Positions 12,181-24,100 of a stretch of DNA of 64,000 nucleotides are shown here, one piece after another. A program made the position numbers and the translations under genes. Where the stretch lies: NCBI RefSeq assembly GCF_031877795.1, contig NC_133971.1, positions 15,827,825-15,891,824 of the forward strand, read 5' to 3'. The notes below the pieces were generated by a model, which was not told the origin of the DNA, made no database searches, and was given only the letters and a program-made list of their open reading frames with translations. The stretch comes from Strix aluco (taxonomy: Eukaryota > Chordata > Aves > Strigiformes > Strigidae). Positions within the stretch are counted from its first letter, which is position 1, and the number at the start of each line of letters is the position of its first letter.

Positions 12181-14279
12181 ATGCCACCTGGGGGCTTGTC
12201 TTGCCATCACACTTCACTTAAGATCAGAGCAGCTTGTAATTTGTATTGTCAGATAAAAAAAAATGTTCGCTCCATTTTCTTCAAAAAGTACAGTCAGGCT
12301 TTTAGGAACTTATGAAGGTGTTTTTGCATTTTATGGCACCTGCTTCCTTAGTCCTTAAGCAAGAATATAATACAAGAAATGGGCACTGAAGAAGCAAACT
12401 AATTTGCTTTGCAAAGAGAAACACAGCATTATGGCTTTATGTAGGATACTCTGCTTCTTTTCACAAATAAATGTAAACCAAACACCAGACACACAAAAAT
12501 GAGCATATTTATTTACAATATACAGTAGAAAACACTAGATTACATTGGCCATATGACAGAGAAGGCCACATAGTTCATGGAGGCAGAAAAGTGATCATTC
12601 AAAGCACAAATGAACTGCGTAATGCAGCAGATCAAAGCATTAAAAATGGAAATATAAAGACCATATTTCTAATCCATTAAATTAGTACTAAACATAAGTC
12701 TTTCCTTGACCTTAAATTAGGGGATTGTGAACCCAGTGTGACAAAAGTAAGAATTGACCCAAATCTTTGCCAGAAATTACAACTAAATACAAATTCTTGT
12801 TGTTAGAAACATGTGGGTAACCTCTACCCACTACTAATATTCATCTGCACTTTTGGTGAACTTTTATGATTCAGACCAGACAGGAGAACTTAATACACAT
12901 TTTGCACACTTATATGTTACATCTAAAGCTGCGGGGAGAGAGGTGATCCCATTTCCTTGAGATTTTTACCAAGTCACCATTTAGTTTTCCCTGAGTCAGG
13001 AGCAATGCCACACCCTTCTCCACTTCTTCCCAGTCTCCTGAAATTCTTCATGAAAGGGCAGATGGGAGCACTGCACTACCTGACTCCATCTCATCTTATA
13101 TGATGAGCTGCATCACAGTCATAAGACACTACCCTAAAGCACTCAGGTAATTACTGCTGGATTTTGTCATTGAGTGAGCTGCTCCTGGGCCAAAGATCTG
13201 GGAACTTGGTTGTCCTTGTGGCAAGGTGGACCATGAAGGGTATCTGTCTCTAGGGGCAGAGTTACTGTGTATTTGTCCACATCATGGCTCACATGATCAA
13301 CAGAGAAAGAAGACAGCATGCAAAGGTGATCCCATGTAATTGGGCATCACATGAGTTTCTAACGTGGCTTCAAGGGTAGCTGAATCTGTTGACTGGTAGG
13401 GGTGACAAAGCCTTTTTTTGTAGCCCCCCCAAATCTGGTAAAATGCAAAATTATTTATTTGTATTTATCAATCTGAATTCATGTGCTTCTTTGGCCCATA
13501 GGCAATCCCAGCAACTCTTGATGGAAGCAGCTGATCCCTTCTTCAGGGGGAAACATTTCTGCTCTCAGAGACAACACTGTGACATGCTGTAGCAACTCTC
13601 TCAGGATACATAGGGTCAAGTTAATTACCACCCATGATTGAACTTCCATTCCCTCATGGATTCCTAGAGGAGTTTAAATTCAGGGTCCCCTAAATCAAGC
13701 CGTTATCCCAGGTCTAGCGCAACCTGGACTCAGGCCAGGAGGGGGAATTCAATATGCTCAGGTGGTATTGCTGGATGATCTCCTGCCCCACTCCTAAACC
13801 TCTATATGCTGATGGTTAGATGTGAGATAGTGGTGATGTGACAAAATGTATTGAATCCTTGAAGGAATGCCCCCAGGTTTCCCTGGTGGCATGTTGCAGG
13901 TCTACCACAGTGACCTTGAGCTGGTGAGAGCTACAGGGTCTGTTTTTTTCTCAGTGCTTTTAATCACCTTCAGTCACTAAGAGAGCTGGTCAGACAGCAT
14001 GGTCTCAAGCACCAGAACGATGCAAATGACAGCTGTGTTATTCCCCATCACCCAGGGCCATGTTGTACCTCTAAGAAGGCCTACAGATTGAAAGGGATAA
14101 CTTCCCTGCAGGAATAATGGATGTCTGAGCATTTGTATCACTCACTTGACTGGCGGAATGCAAGGGTAGCCATTTCCCAAGGGGGGTGGATTTAACCTCC
14201 ATTGAATATAAGGAACAGCCAAATGGATTTTTAAGGCACATATGCTGGTCATGGAGAAGTATAATTTATGCTGTCCATT
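12181..14279. other. Intergenic sequence, no gene recognised
   Basis: No coding or repeat feature could be assigned. A partial CTCF-type match on the minus strand (about 12,181-12,196) begins the stretch; it departs from the consensus at two positions. Confidence 0.4.
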
Positions 14280-14780
14280 GAAATAACATCTGTTGGCTGG
14301 ACTGCTCTGTTTCTAACTCTGTTCTTTAATATGTAAAATGATTTGGACTGTATTTGATTCTGGCTGAGTGAAATCCTTTCAGGCACTTTTCAGTATTTAT
14401 TAGACATGGGAAAATACTGTCTGGATTAAGCATGGATTTTGAAACTGAATCACAGCTAACTATACCTCAAAGGCATATAGCCTGATTTAGAGAAGTCATC
14501 TTTAAAATAACATTTTCTAGTACAGTCTTTGTAAAAATCTCCCCAAGTAATTCTTAAAATAAGACTAATTGTAAACTGTTTACTTGTTCCTAGCTACTCT
14601 ATTCAATTAATACAATCTATAGAAAAAACTGAATTGTGTAAGTTGCGGAAACTGTAATAGGCTTCAGCAATTTGTAACCAGGGAAGCAACATCAGTGCAT
14701 TAATCAGCTTTTCTCCCTGCTATATAGAATTAAAATCTGATGTACATATATGCTACACAGATCTATACTTGTGTATTCTG
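14280..14780. promoter_or_regulatory. Candidate AT-rich conserved non-coding block
   Basis: About 500 bases are AT-rich with many TAAT/ATTA cores, no ORF and no repeat signature. The block lies just left of an inserted LTR. It resembles vertebrate conserved enhancers in texture, but that is a judgement from composition only. Confidence 0.2.
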
Positions 14781-14989
14781 TATGTGTGTGTATACATGCA
14801 GATACCTATGCATAAACATATGCAAGTTCATGCAGCAAACAGATTGGTCCATTTGTTCTGTGTGTTGATGCCTACAGTAAACTATAGCATTATGCAGTTA
14901 GTAATAGGGCTGTAGATGACTGTGCAAAAAGCTTCTTGCTGTTAATGATTATTTCAGGGATAACATGATGGAAAAATGAAAATGCCACA

Positions 14990-15853
14990 TATGACTGTGA
15001 CACAGTCTCTACCCTCTCCCCCCAAGCAGCACAGGAGGACAGGGAATGAAGGTTGTGGTCAGTTCATCACACATTGTCTCTCCTGGTCCTTCCTCCTCAG
15101 GGGAAGGACTCCTCACACTCTTGCCCTGCTCCAGCATGGGACCCCTCTCATGGGAGATGGTCCTCCATGAACTTCTCCAGCGTGAATCCTTCCCATGGGC
15201 TACAGTTCTTCACGAACTTCTCCAATGTGGGTCCCTTTCACGGGATGCAGTCCTTCAGGATCAGACTGATCCAGGATGGGTCCCCCGTGGGGTCACAAGT
15301 CCTGCCAGCAAACCTGGTCCAGTGTGGGCTCCTGTCTCCATGGGGCCACAGGTCCTGCCAGGAGCCTGCTCCAGCACAGTCTTGCCATGGGGTCACAGCC
15401 TCCATTGGGCACATCCACCTGCTCTGGCGTGGGGTCCTCCATGAGCTGCAGGTAGGTATCTGCTCCACCATGGACATCCATGGGCTGCAGGGGCACAGCC
15501 TGCCTCACCATGGTCTTTACCACAGACTGCAGAGGAATCTCTGCTCTGGCACTTGGAGCACCTCCTCACCCTCTTTATTCCCTGACCTTGGTGTCTGCAG
15601 AGTTGTTTTTCTCGCATATTCTCACTCCTCTCTCCTGGTTGCTGTTGTGCAGCAGTTTTTTTCCCTTCTTAAATATATTATCGTAGAGGTTGCTACCACT
15701 GCCGCTGAGTGGCTCGGCCTTGGCCATCGGCGGGTCCATCTTGGAGCCAGATGGCATTGGCTCTATTAGACATGGGGGAAGCTTCTGGCAACTTACAGAA
15801 GCCACCCCTGCAGCCCCCCAATACCAAAACCTTGCCACACAAACCCAATATAC
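14990..15853 (-). mobile_element. Endogenous retrovirus LTR, 3'-truncated, minus strand
   Basis: This is an old avian ERV long terminal repeat, read on the minus strand. The 5' end near 15,853 has the typical start tgggtttgtgtggcaagg. A TATA-like atatttaagaaggg follows at about 15,666-15,680, and then a GC-rich body of degenerate units carrying GGAGCAG and CCATGG-type cores. It aligns by eye with the sense copy at about 36,857-37,955. It stops after the stretch matching that copy near 37,540 and so lacks roughly the last 400 bases. No gag, pol or env is adjacent, so it is a solo or truncated remnant. ORFs of up to 238 codons here arise from its low stop-codon density and are not genes. Confidence 0.75.
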
Positions 15854-17464
15854 CACTGAAGCCATGCAAGGCTCCATGTTCACCATGCAGGAACCTGGTG
15901 CATTTCCAGCTCCTGTTTTGAAGAACACATTTCAGCACAGTCTTTACAAAAACAATATAACAGCTTCAGCCTCCAGATGCTGCCATGACTGTCAAAGCTC
16001 TGTATTTATCTACAGAGATACTGTTCAGCATAGCACCACACTGCATTTTTTCTATCCTGTCTCTTCCAGATGTGTAAATTGGGATACAGCAGAATAGAGT
16101 AAAATAAGGAGGTGTGTCAGGAGAGGTAAAGTCAAGCAGTCTATTTTCCTCACTGCATTAAAGAAGAACTAAGATCCTTACTCATGGTGCTAACCTGAGT
16201 GAGCAGCGTACCCTGTCCCCACATCTGGTGTAGTAAGTGCTCTTCCCTCTCTTTTTCATTTTTTGGAAGTATCACTATGGATACTGTATTTGAGGATTAC
16301 AGGTCATAGAACTGTAAGTAGTGCTATGCTGTACAGTCCTTCCTTCCAGTAAATGAAATGGAACAAAATGAGTCAACACTTGATAGTTTGGAGAAGATAT
16401 CAAATTGTTTAGGGAGACTGCTGAAGAGCAGATTGGTAATGACAAAATATTACTGTGGAAACCTTGGCAGATGTATCTGCATGCGCAAAGTAATCCTGCT
16501 GACCGTGCCCTTAGTCTGCAGGAACAGCACCTCTGAGCTGGGAATTTAGCACAACTGAACTGAAATGGGAAAGCAGGAGTATGCTAAAGTAGGAGTAAAC
16601 ATCTGCCTTAAAACTGGTTGATGACTGTCATTGACTTTGGTTTGCTGGGGAGCTGCAAAGAGTTCACAGTAGTTAACACATGGCAATACTCAAGTTGCAT
16701 GCCACCAATAATTGTCAATTTACATCACTACAGCAGCATTTTATCCTAGACCTAGGACGCATCCCATGATTTCCACACTCAGGCTGGTCACTATTACAAG
16801 CTCAGGTTTTAGCATACCACCATTATCTCCTGCCCTAGGAATTTGGGAAATCTCAGGTATGTCTTGTGATACCATGTGGTGTTGGTTACCTGAAACAACG
16901 TGGGCAAAAAGGCAACAGGACAGGTGAAATGTGTAGGTTCAGATGTACAGAGCAGTGACTGTTAGACGTGTTCACAGGCTTCAGGGGTTTCTTTGTTACC
17001 TGAGCCTGCTCAAGAATGGAGTTTGTATGGGTTTTTGAATTGGGTTTTGTGATCCCTGCTCCATGGGCACATAAAATTCAAAGAGGCTGCCAAGATCATT
17101 GCATTAAGGACAGAGGAGGAGCAGGACTGTGAATTACATGAGGTTGTCATTTAGCTCCATATTGAAGGTGGTATATGTACAGTATTTGTTACTCCATCCT
17201 GACAAGGACATCGCAGAGCTAAAGGAGGTTCAGTAAAGGAGAATGAAAGCAGTCACAGCCAAGGGAAATCTGTTATATGCAGAAAAATTTGGTGGTCATT
17301 TACTTCAGGAAACAGATAAGATGGTCATAATAAAATGTTAAAAATTATTCTTTAGTTGTACCATAAATTTTGTCTGAAATTGGACGACAGCAAGTAAAAA
17401 GCTAGTAAACATTTTACTAGCCCATTATAAGGAATTAACACTCTTGGCAATGAAACTACAGAAT
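15854..17464. other. Intergenic sequence upstream of WDR41
   Basis: No gene is recognised between the LTR and the WDR41 CpG island. The stretch about 17,180-17,350 has the feel of a strongly decayed CR1-like 3' region, but the match is too weak to call. Confidence 0.4.
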
Positions 17465-18110
17465 TCGCCCACAGTCTGATTTGACCCAGCCCGAGGCTCC
17501 CACCGCCGCCTCACGGCTCCCGCTACACCGCCGCCCCCTCACGGCGCGGCCCGACCCGCCCTCGACGATCGATTGCTCAGGCCCCTCTCGGCCCCGCCCG
17601 CTAGAGGGCTGGTCTCCGCGCGGAGCTCGATTAAGAAGGCCTTTCCCTGAGCGGGAGCTGCTGCTCCCGGCCAACCCGCTGGTGTGGCGGCGGGGGGCAG
17701 TCCCGCTGCCGTAGCGAGCCACCCGTGGCGGGGACGCAGGTGCCGCTCCCGATGTTGCGGTGGCTGATCGGCGGCGGCCGGGAGCCGCAGGGCCTGGCGG
17801 AGGTAGGGCGGCGGGAAGGCGTGGCGGAAGGGGACAGAGCAGCTCGCGGCGGGAGGCGGGGCCAGGAGCAGCGTTAAGGGCCGCTGGCGGGGGAGCGTTG
17901 TCCTCTCAGTCGGGAGTCGGCGGCAGGGCTGCCCGTCGGGACAGCTGCCCTTACGCAGCACGGCGCCGGTGGAGGGCCCTGGGGAAGTTTAGGTTCTGGG
18001 CGGGGGGCGCGCTGTGAGAAAGGGGGCGCTGGGCGGTGCCTTTCCGACGGGGTGGGTCTGCTGTCCCGTGGTAGCGCGACTGGGCCCTGCGCTGGGCTCT
18101 ACGGAGCAAG
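17465..18110 (+). promoter_or_regulatory. WDR41: CpG-island promoter of WDR41
   Basis: Composition jumps from AT-rich to strongly GC- and CpG-rich at about 17,465 and falls back near 18,110. The first coding exon sits in the middle. GC boxes of SP1 type occur at 17,591-17,600 (gccccgcccg) and about 17,853-17,862 (aggcggggcc), and no TATA box is seen. This is the usual architecture of a broadly expressed housekeeping-type promoter. The transcription start cannot be fixed. An upstream open frame at 17,481-17,714 would be a uORF if transcription began left of it. Confidence 0.8.
17752..17802 (+). CDS. WDR41: WDR41 exon 1 (coding part)
   Basis: Encodes residues 1-17, [17 protein letters not shown], and ends in phase 0 at donor gtaggg. 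It lies inside the CpG island. Confidence 0.95.
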
Positions 18111-21100
18111 GAGCCTTCAAGGCTGGCTCGCAGCCTGTGAGACTTTATGGCTGTTAGAAAGGGTTACACGCTTCATTGAAGAGAAGGAGAGGAGGGGAAG
18201 AAACAGAAAAGCAAACAGCAAAACCCCCAATCTGAGCTTGGAGGAGCTGAAGGGCTTGGGAGCCATCCCTGTCAGGTGCATCCCGGCTTCCTGTCTCCTG
18301 CTCATTGCATCCTGGGCAAGTGGGAGTTACACTGTGTAGCTAGCAAGGTATGGAGTCCTGCCCTCAGGACTCCCAGGTTGATAATGTAAATTATAGGAAG
18401 TAACTTATTATTTATGTGGCCTAGTTGTAGTTTGTAGTAGTCTTCTAGCATTTCTTCATAGTTTCTCATCCATAAAATAAACTAGGCCTATATAGTGTAC
18501 TGAACACTTGACATCCTTTCTGCGTCCTTTCAGAAAAAAGAGTTTTACTGGATTTGAGAGATTATTGGGGTTTTCTTGTCCCTAAGACTCTGCTAAAGGA
18601 CTCAGCCTGGATTTAACAAGAGTGAACACTATTACTGGGCTCCTTACACTTAGTGCTTTTGTAGTCTAGACAAATATGAGGAAGTAATTATTTTTCAGCT
18701 GCTGTACATGAGCAAGTCATGATAATATCATGGTTGCTTTCAAATGCTAGTAGTTACTTTGGTAGAAATTGGAGTCTGTACCAAGTTGCAATGATGATGT
18801 CTGGGAATGCCTCTGACCTTTGTCATCAGTCAAAATGTTGGTTGTATTGCAGTCATATTTAGCAGGTTTGTGTGCTGTTGTTTTTAAAAGGAAGATGGGA
18901 AATATGCAACAGCTTTCTAAGATGAGCTAGAAAACTACATAGGTGTGTGTCCCTCTCCAAAGTTTAACTCTGTCTATGGTTTAGTTATACTGTGATTTAA
19001 TAAAAGCATGAGTCAAGATGTGGTCCAGTTCTTCCATCTTCCATTCATAGCCTGGCTAAACCTGATCCCCGTTGGGGACTTCTGTTCCCATTGCTACTAC
19101 TTTGCTGAATGATGGTGATAATTTTGCTTCTCTGTGGAAAAACTGAATAACAAACATTGATAAGGGTTAGTCCCTGAACTATTTTTCCTGCATTATGTAA
19201 TATTGTTTCATCTAAAGATCAGCTTCATAACCATTAATTCTCTCTGTACTAGTCTTAAATAGATAGGGAGACCCATAGCAGTGTGTGGGCTATGGGTTTA
19301 TGGTGTTTGTTTCATGTGCTATGGCTTCAGCCAGTCATGAAAAGGCTGGATGTATTAGAGTGACATTGCACTGGATGAATAGAAAAGTCCTCTGGCAAAG
19401 CTGTCCTAAATTCTTGAAATGTAAATATCTCCTTACCCGTTTCTTTTTTTTACTGTGGAATTGAAAATCATTTAGACTTAAGCTCCTGAATATCTTCTGT
19501 TGATGGCCATGGTGTACATGTTAAGCAGGGTAACAGGAGCAGTCTAACTGCAGTAGCATAATGGTCCATATAAGCTAATTTATCATGCTTCATGATGCAT
19601 ACATAACTATGTTTATGTACTCTTGTACCCATATTTTTAGTGAATTGCTTTTGAAAAAACTCACTTTTAAATGCTTCAGATTACAGGGGTTATAGGAAGT
19701 TCTGAAGCTGTGATGAGTGTTCCCTTTTTTTGTGATTATCTTAGCAATGTTTACAGGTCCTGCATAAAAACATACAAGTTGGGAATGTTTTCCATTAGAT
19801 CACCATCTAGCTTTTTCTTCTTGGTGTTGCTAAAAGAGTTCGATCAGTAGTTTATGTCAAAAATAGATTTCTCCAGAGAAAGAATGCACATGTAACCCAA
19901 CAGTTAGTCAATATTAATGACAATTGGAAGAGAGCATAGCTTCTTGTATGACAGTACTGGGGGGGAAAAAACTGTTACTTTGTTGTTATCTGTAGTACTT
20001 CATCAGCACTGTACCTTTCAATATTCCCAGGCATTCTTAGAATTAAGAAAATATAAGATTGGACACATCATTCAAAAGAAATAGCACTGTCTTGTACTGA
20101 ATAGGAAGAACAACAGAATATAGAATTGGGATGTTAATGTTACAAATCCTGACTTTTTCAAAGTGGTGTTGCAATTGTTTTGTGAATGTGTGTTTCTGTT
20201 GATAAATAAAAATGGAAGTCTCCTGACTACAGTATTGGTGATGTCATCCAGGATGCTGAGATTTGCTTAGGATTTTAAAACCCTCAATTTTTTTAAAGGA
20301 ATGTTTTTACTAGCTTTTGACAGCTGAACTCCAAGTTTCCATATTTGTCCAAACTTTTCTTTATAACCATGCAGACTCCACTTGCGTTATTTTAAATTGT
20401 AACTGGTATTCTCACATGCTTGCATAAAATGAACAACAGTTGCTTCATGAAATGCATCAGATAGCACAAAACCAAGATCAAATCACAAGAACTAGCATTT
20501 TGACAGCCTCTTCATTTTAAAAATAAACACACATTTCTTTCCCTATTTATTAACTTTGTCATTCTTAAATTCTAAAGAATAGTATCGTAGTATCAATACA
20601 GAAGTAATAGAAAAATAATTTATTATTCCTGCAAGAAAATATTGAAGTTTCTGAAGATAATATGTTTGTCTTCCATGTAGGATTACCTGTCACGTATGCT
20701 GCATGTTGTACAGTGTTCAGCAATTACTGTTTTACGCTGTAGGTTCCGTTGAAGTCCTTAATGAGGAGGCAGTCCTGGAAGTAAAATGATGTTGACTGTT
20801 GTGTAAAATAAATCTAGAAGGAGGAGAGTGCTGTCACTGAATTACTACTGAGATACTTAGCTTATTTTTTTTTTAATAATGTCTAACAGCAAGTTGTTCC
20901 AGAATGTGGAAGACCTTAAACACAAAAAAGTTATATTCTATTGAAAGAAACTGATTGAGATTAGCAGAACTATCAGGCCTTGAAACTGCAGTCCTATGCA
21001 ATGTTTTATTGACCCTGCCTGGTGATCAGCTTGCTCCAAGTGATTGATTGTTCTTTTAATTAATAGTCTAGTTGGGGGTAATTGCAGATGCTGTTCTATA

Positions 21101-24100
21101 AAATGATTAATCATTCCCTATTTTTCTTAAGTGGTTTGGTTTTGTATTTTGTGAACAGAGTCTCAACAGATGATTGATATATTATGTAACAATAGCATTT
21201 ATTCTTCTTTATTGTGAATATGTCATCTCTATGTAGAATTTTAGAATTGAACAGTAGATGAAAGATATGAGAGGTTTACAGACCTCTCGGAAGAGGTGTA
21301 ATTTAATGAAAAACTGAATGTGTGGGGAATTGAGTCATGAAGCTGGCTCCACCTGACAGCTTGTGACTAAACTGGGTGTTCATCTTGGTGTATCAGTGAT
21401 TAAAGCAGTACAAAATGTTTTTGTTAAACAGAAAATGCTATATTATAATTTAATACATGCTATAGAAAGCATGCCTTATTATTTACTTGAAATAATAAAT
21501 TATCTTTTGTAATGATTTTCATTAAGGCAAAATGGTATTTCAGAAACTTAATTTAATTTTAAATATAACTATACATTCACACATGAGTCTATATGTAGAT
21601 TGTTAGGCATTACAAAGACCTGATGAAAATAATCATGTCACTACAAAATAAATTTCATTCCTTTTTTATGAATTTTAGAAATCATCTGTACAGACAATTG
21701 GTGAAGAACAAATACAGAATCCTTACACAGAGCTCCTTGTGTTGAAAGGTCATCAAGATATAGTACGATTTCTAGTGCAAATAGATGATTGCAGGTATGA
21801 AGTTGCATTTCAAATTGTTTCATAGCATCCTTGGCAATACTTCAGAGAATATTTATGGAAATGTAGTAATATTTTTAATCGTCTCTTTTTATTTTTGGTG
21901 GGGGAGGGCAGAGGAAGCCTGGAGTTAAAAAAGGCAAGGGATGAACACTCCCTGTTCTTGGTATGTTACTACATCTTGTGGCTTCTCTTGTAAGTTACGC
22001 TTTCATGAGAAAATAATGACGATGGAGTTACATTTCTTGATACAAATTCATTTGTTTGAAAATACTTTTAGCTAATTTGGCTTTTGTTTTTCAGGCTGTT
22101 TCTGAGTTGAATGTTCCCTTCTGTATATGCATACACACAGTTTTTCCCAGGACAATATGCAGTAGTGTCTGCTTCTGTTCTGAGTGGATGTGTTTTATTT
22201 TTGAATTGAGGACAGCTGTTAATTCACCTTTTGGTTCTACACAAGCTTGTAATAGACTCCTGCAGATACAGTGTAGCAGTTGAACATGATATTTTCAACA
22301 ATATTGAATGTTGCTGTTCCTTTCTTTCCAATATTTTGTTACACTTTCTTCTGAAACTCTAATGCTTAATTCACTTGAGCTTCGGTTAATGCAACTTTTC
22401 TCTGAACTTCTCAGATTTTGAAATTCTCCCCACTTTACTCAGAATGACTACTTAGTAGAATTCAACCTATGCCTAATCTCTGTATTACATATCTCCTCCA
22501 ATTTGATCCTGTTCAACTTGATGTATTTCTCCTTTGAAAACTGACAGTTCCTTTGTTTCTCTCTTCAAATATTTACGTTTGTGGACCTTATTCTCTGACA
22601 ATTTTTATCTGTTCTGTTCTTAGCTCCTTCCAACTTCATTGTGAACTCTGAGGACAGAGTTATCTAAAAACTGGAAAACTGGTTATAAAGCAGAGATGAA
22701 GTCACTACATTACCATTGTCACTTTGGAAGTGTGACTGGGAGAATTAATTATGATAGTTTTATGCTATGACCTGGCTTCTGTCCTAGCTTTGTCTAAATT
22801 CAGTCCTTTCATTGGTTGCTACTGAGAAGAGTCTGTCTGTGTCTTCTATTATCCTTGTGTGTTCTCTAATTTAACTTAATCCTGTAAGAGAGGAAATATT
22901 TATCTGCCTTAAAAGTAAGGTTGTGAAGCCTTTAGTCAATAATAAGAGAAGTGGCTGATGTGGACAATTAAATAGAAAACCTTTAGCAATAGGCAACAGT
23001 CTCTCTGTTAAGGAGCTCTAGTAATTTATATCTTTTATGGATTAGGCACAGAAGGGGATTTCTAATATATTTGTCAATACACTACACAAGTTAACACGGA
23101 TATGAGTTTGGTATACAACCTTGCAGTGTACAGCAGATGTTTTGTGAAGGAAGGTTCTCTCCTTCCCCATGCACACTGATCAGGCTGGTGGTCTCTTCCA
23201 AATTTGGAATGCCTGCAGAATCTTATTTTCTAATAATTTTGTAAAAATATATATAAAAGTTATATATAGATATATAAATTTCACAGAAGACTTTATGGAG
23301 AATTTTTAGCTTGTCAGTTTTCATTCTTAATGTCATAAATATATATATGTATCAGAAAAGTTACATGTGTTACCATAAAATTTATATTTCTCCATTATAA
23401 TAATCCACCAGAAGATTCATATAAAAATAGGAGAATCTTGTGGGTTTTTCAGTCCTTTTTTTTCCCAGACAAGTTATGAAAATAACCTTTCCTCAAAGTA
23501 CATTTTTCCCAAAACATGTACTCAATTATTGTAATTGATCTTTATAGAAATACCAAAGTATTCTTAGATTGCACACACTGTCTGACACAGAAATCTTTTA
23601 CCATTTGTGGCTTCATTGTATAGTAGCAGGTAAATCATTGAAGCTAAACTAATGATAATCAGTGTAAAACTAAAGCCTGGAAGACCACATTGAAGATAGG
23701 TTATGAAATAGCATATGGATAAGGAGTATGTTGTATAGCTGGTTAATATTCTAGGAGTTTGAGGTCTTTAATTGAGTTGCTTCACTGGACAGTAATTGTG
23801 AAGTTTTATTTATCAAGAGTATGATAGTTTCTGGACTGTTAAACAGCTGATAGTATTTTTCACTTGATTCTTTTCAGTAAAATTAGTACTGTTACTCAGC
23901 TTCTGAAATGTTTTTATTTAGTTTCTGCAGCTATTCCATTGTGTGCTTTTTGTCAACTAGTGTAAGCCAAGTTTCACGCTTCAGGTCTTTAGATAATATC
24001 ATCTTATTGAGAATTTTGCAGAAGGATTTTCTTGTGTTCTCAGTGGCCAAGCTAAAACCAGTGAGTGGAAAATTTACTCGATTGGTTTTTGAAGATACTA

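Noticed and set aside
15053-15769. 238-codon plus-strand ORF and overlapping ORFs on the minus strand
   Set aside because: They lie within the GC-rich LTR, where stop codons are rare in all frames. No domain is recognisable.
17180-17350. Possible decayed CR1-like segment upstream of WDR41
   Set aside because: The resemblance is too weak and patchy to support by eye.
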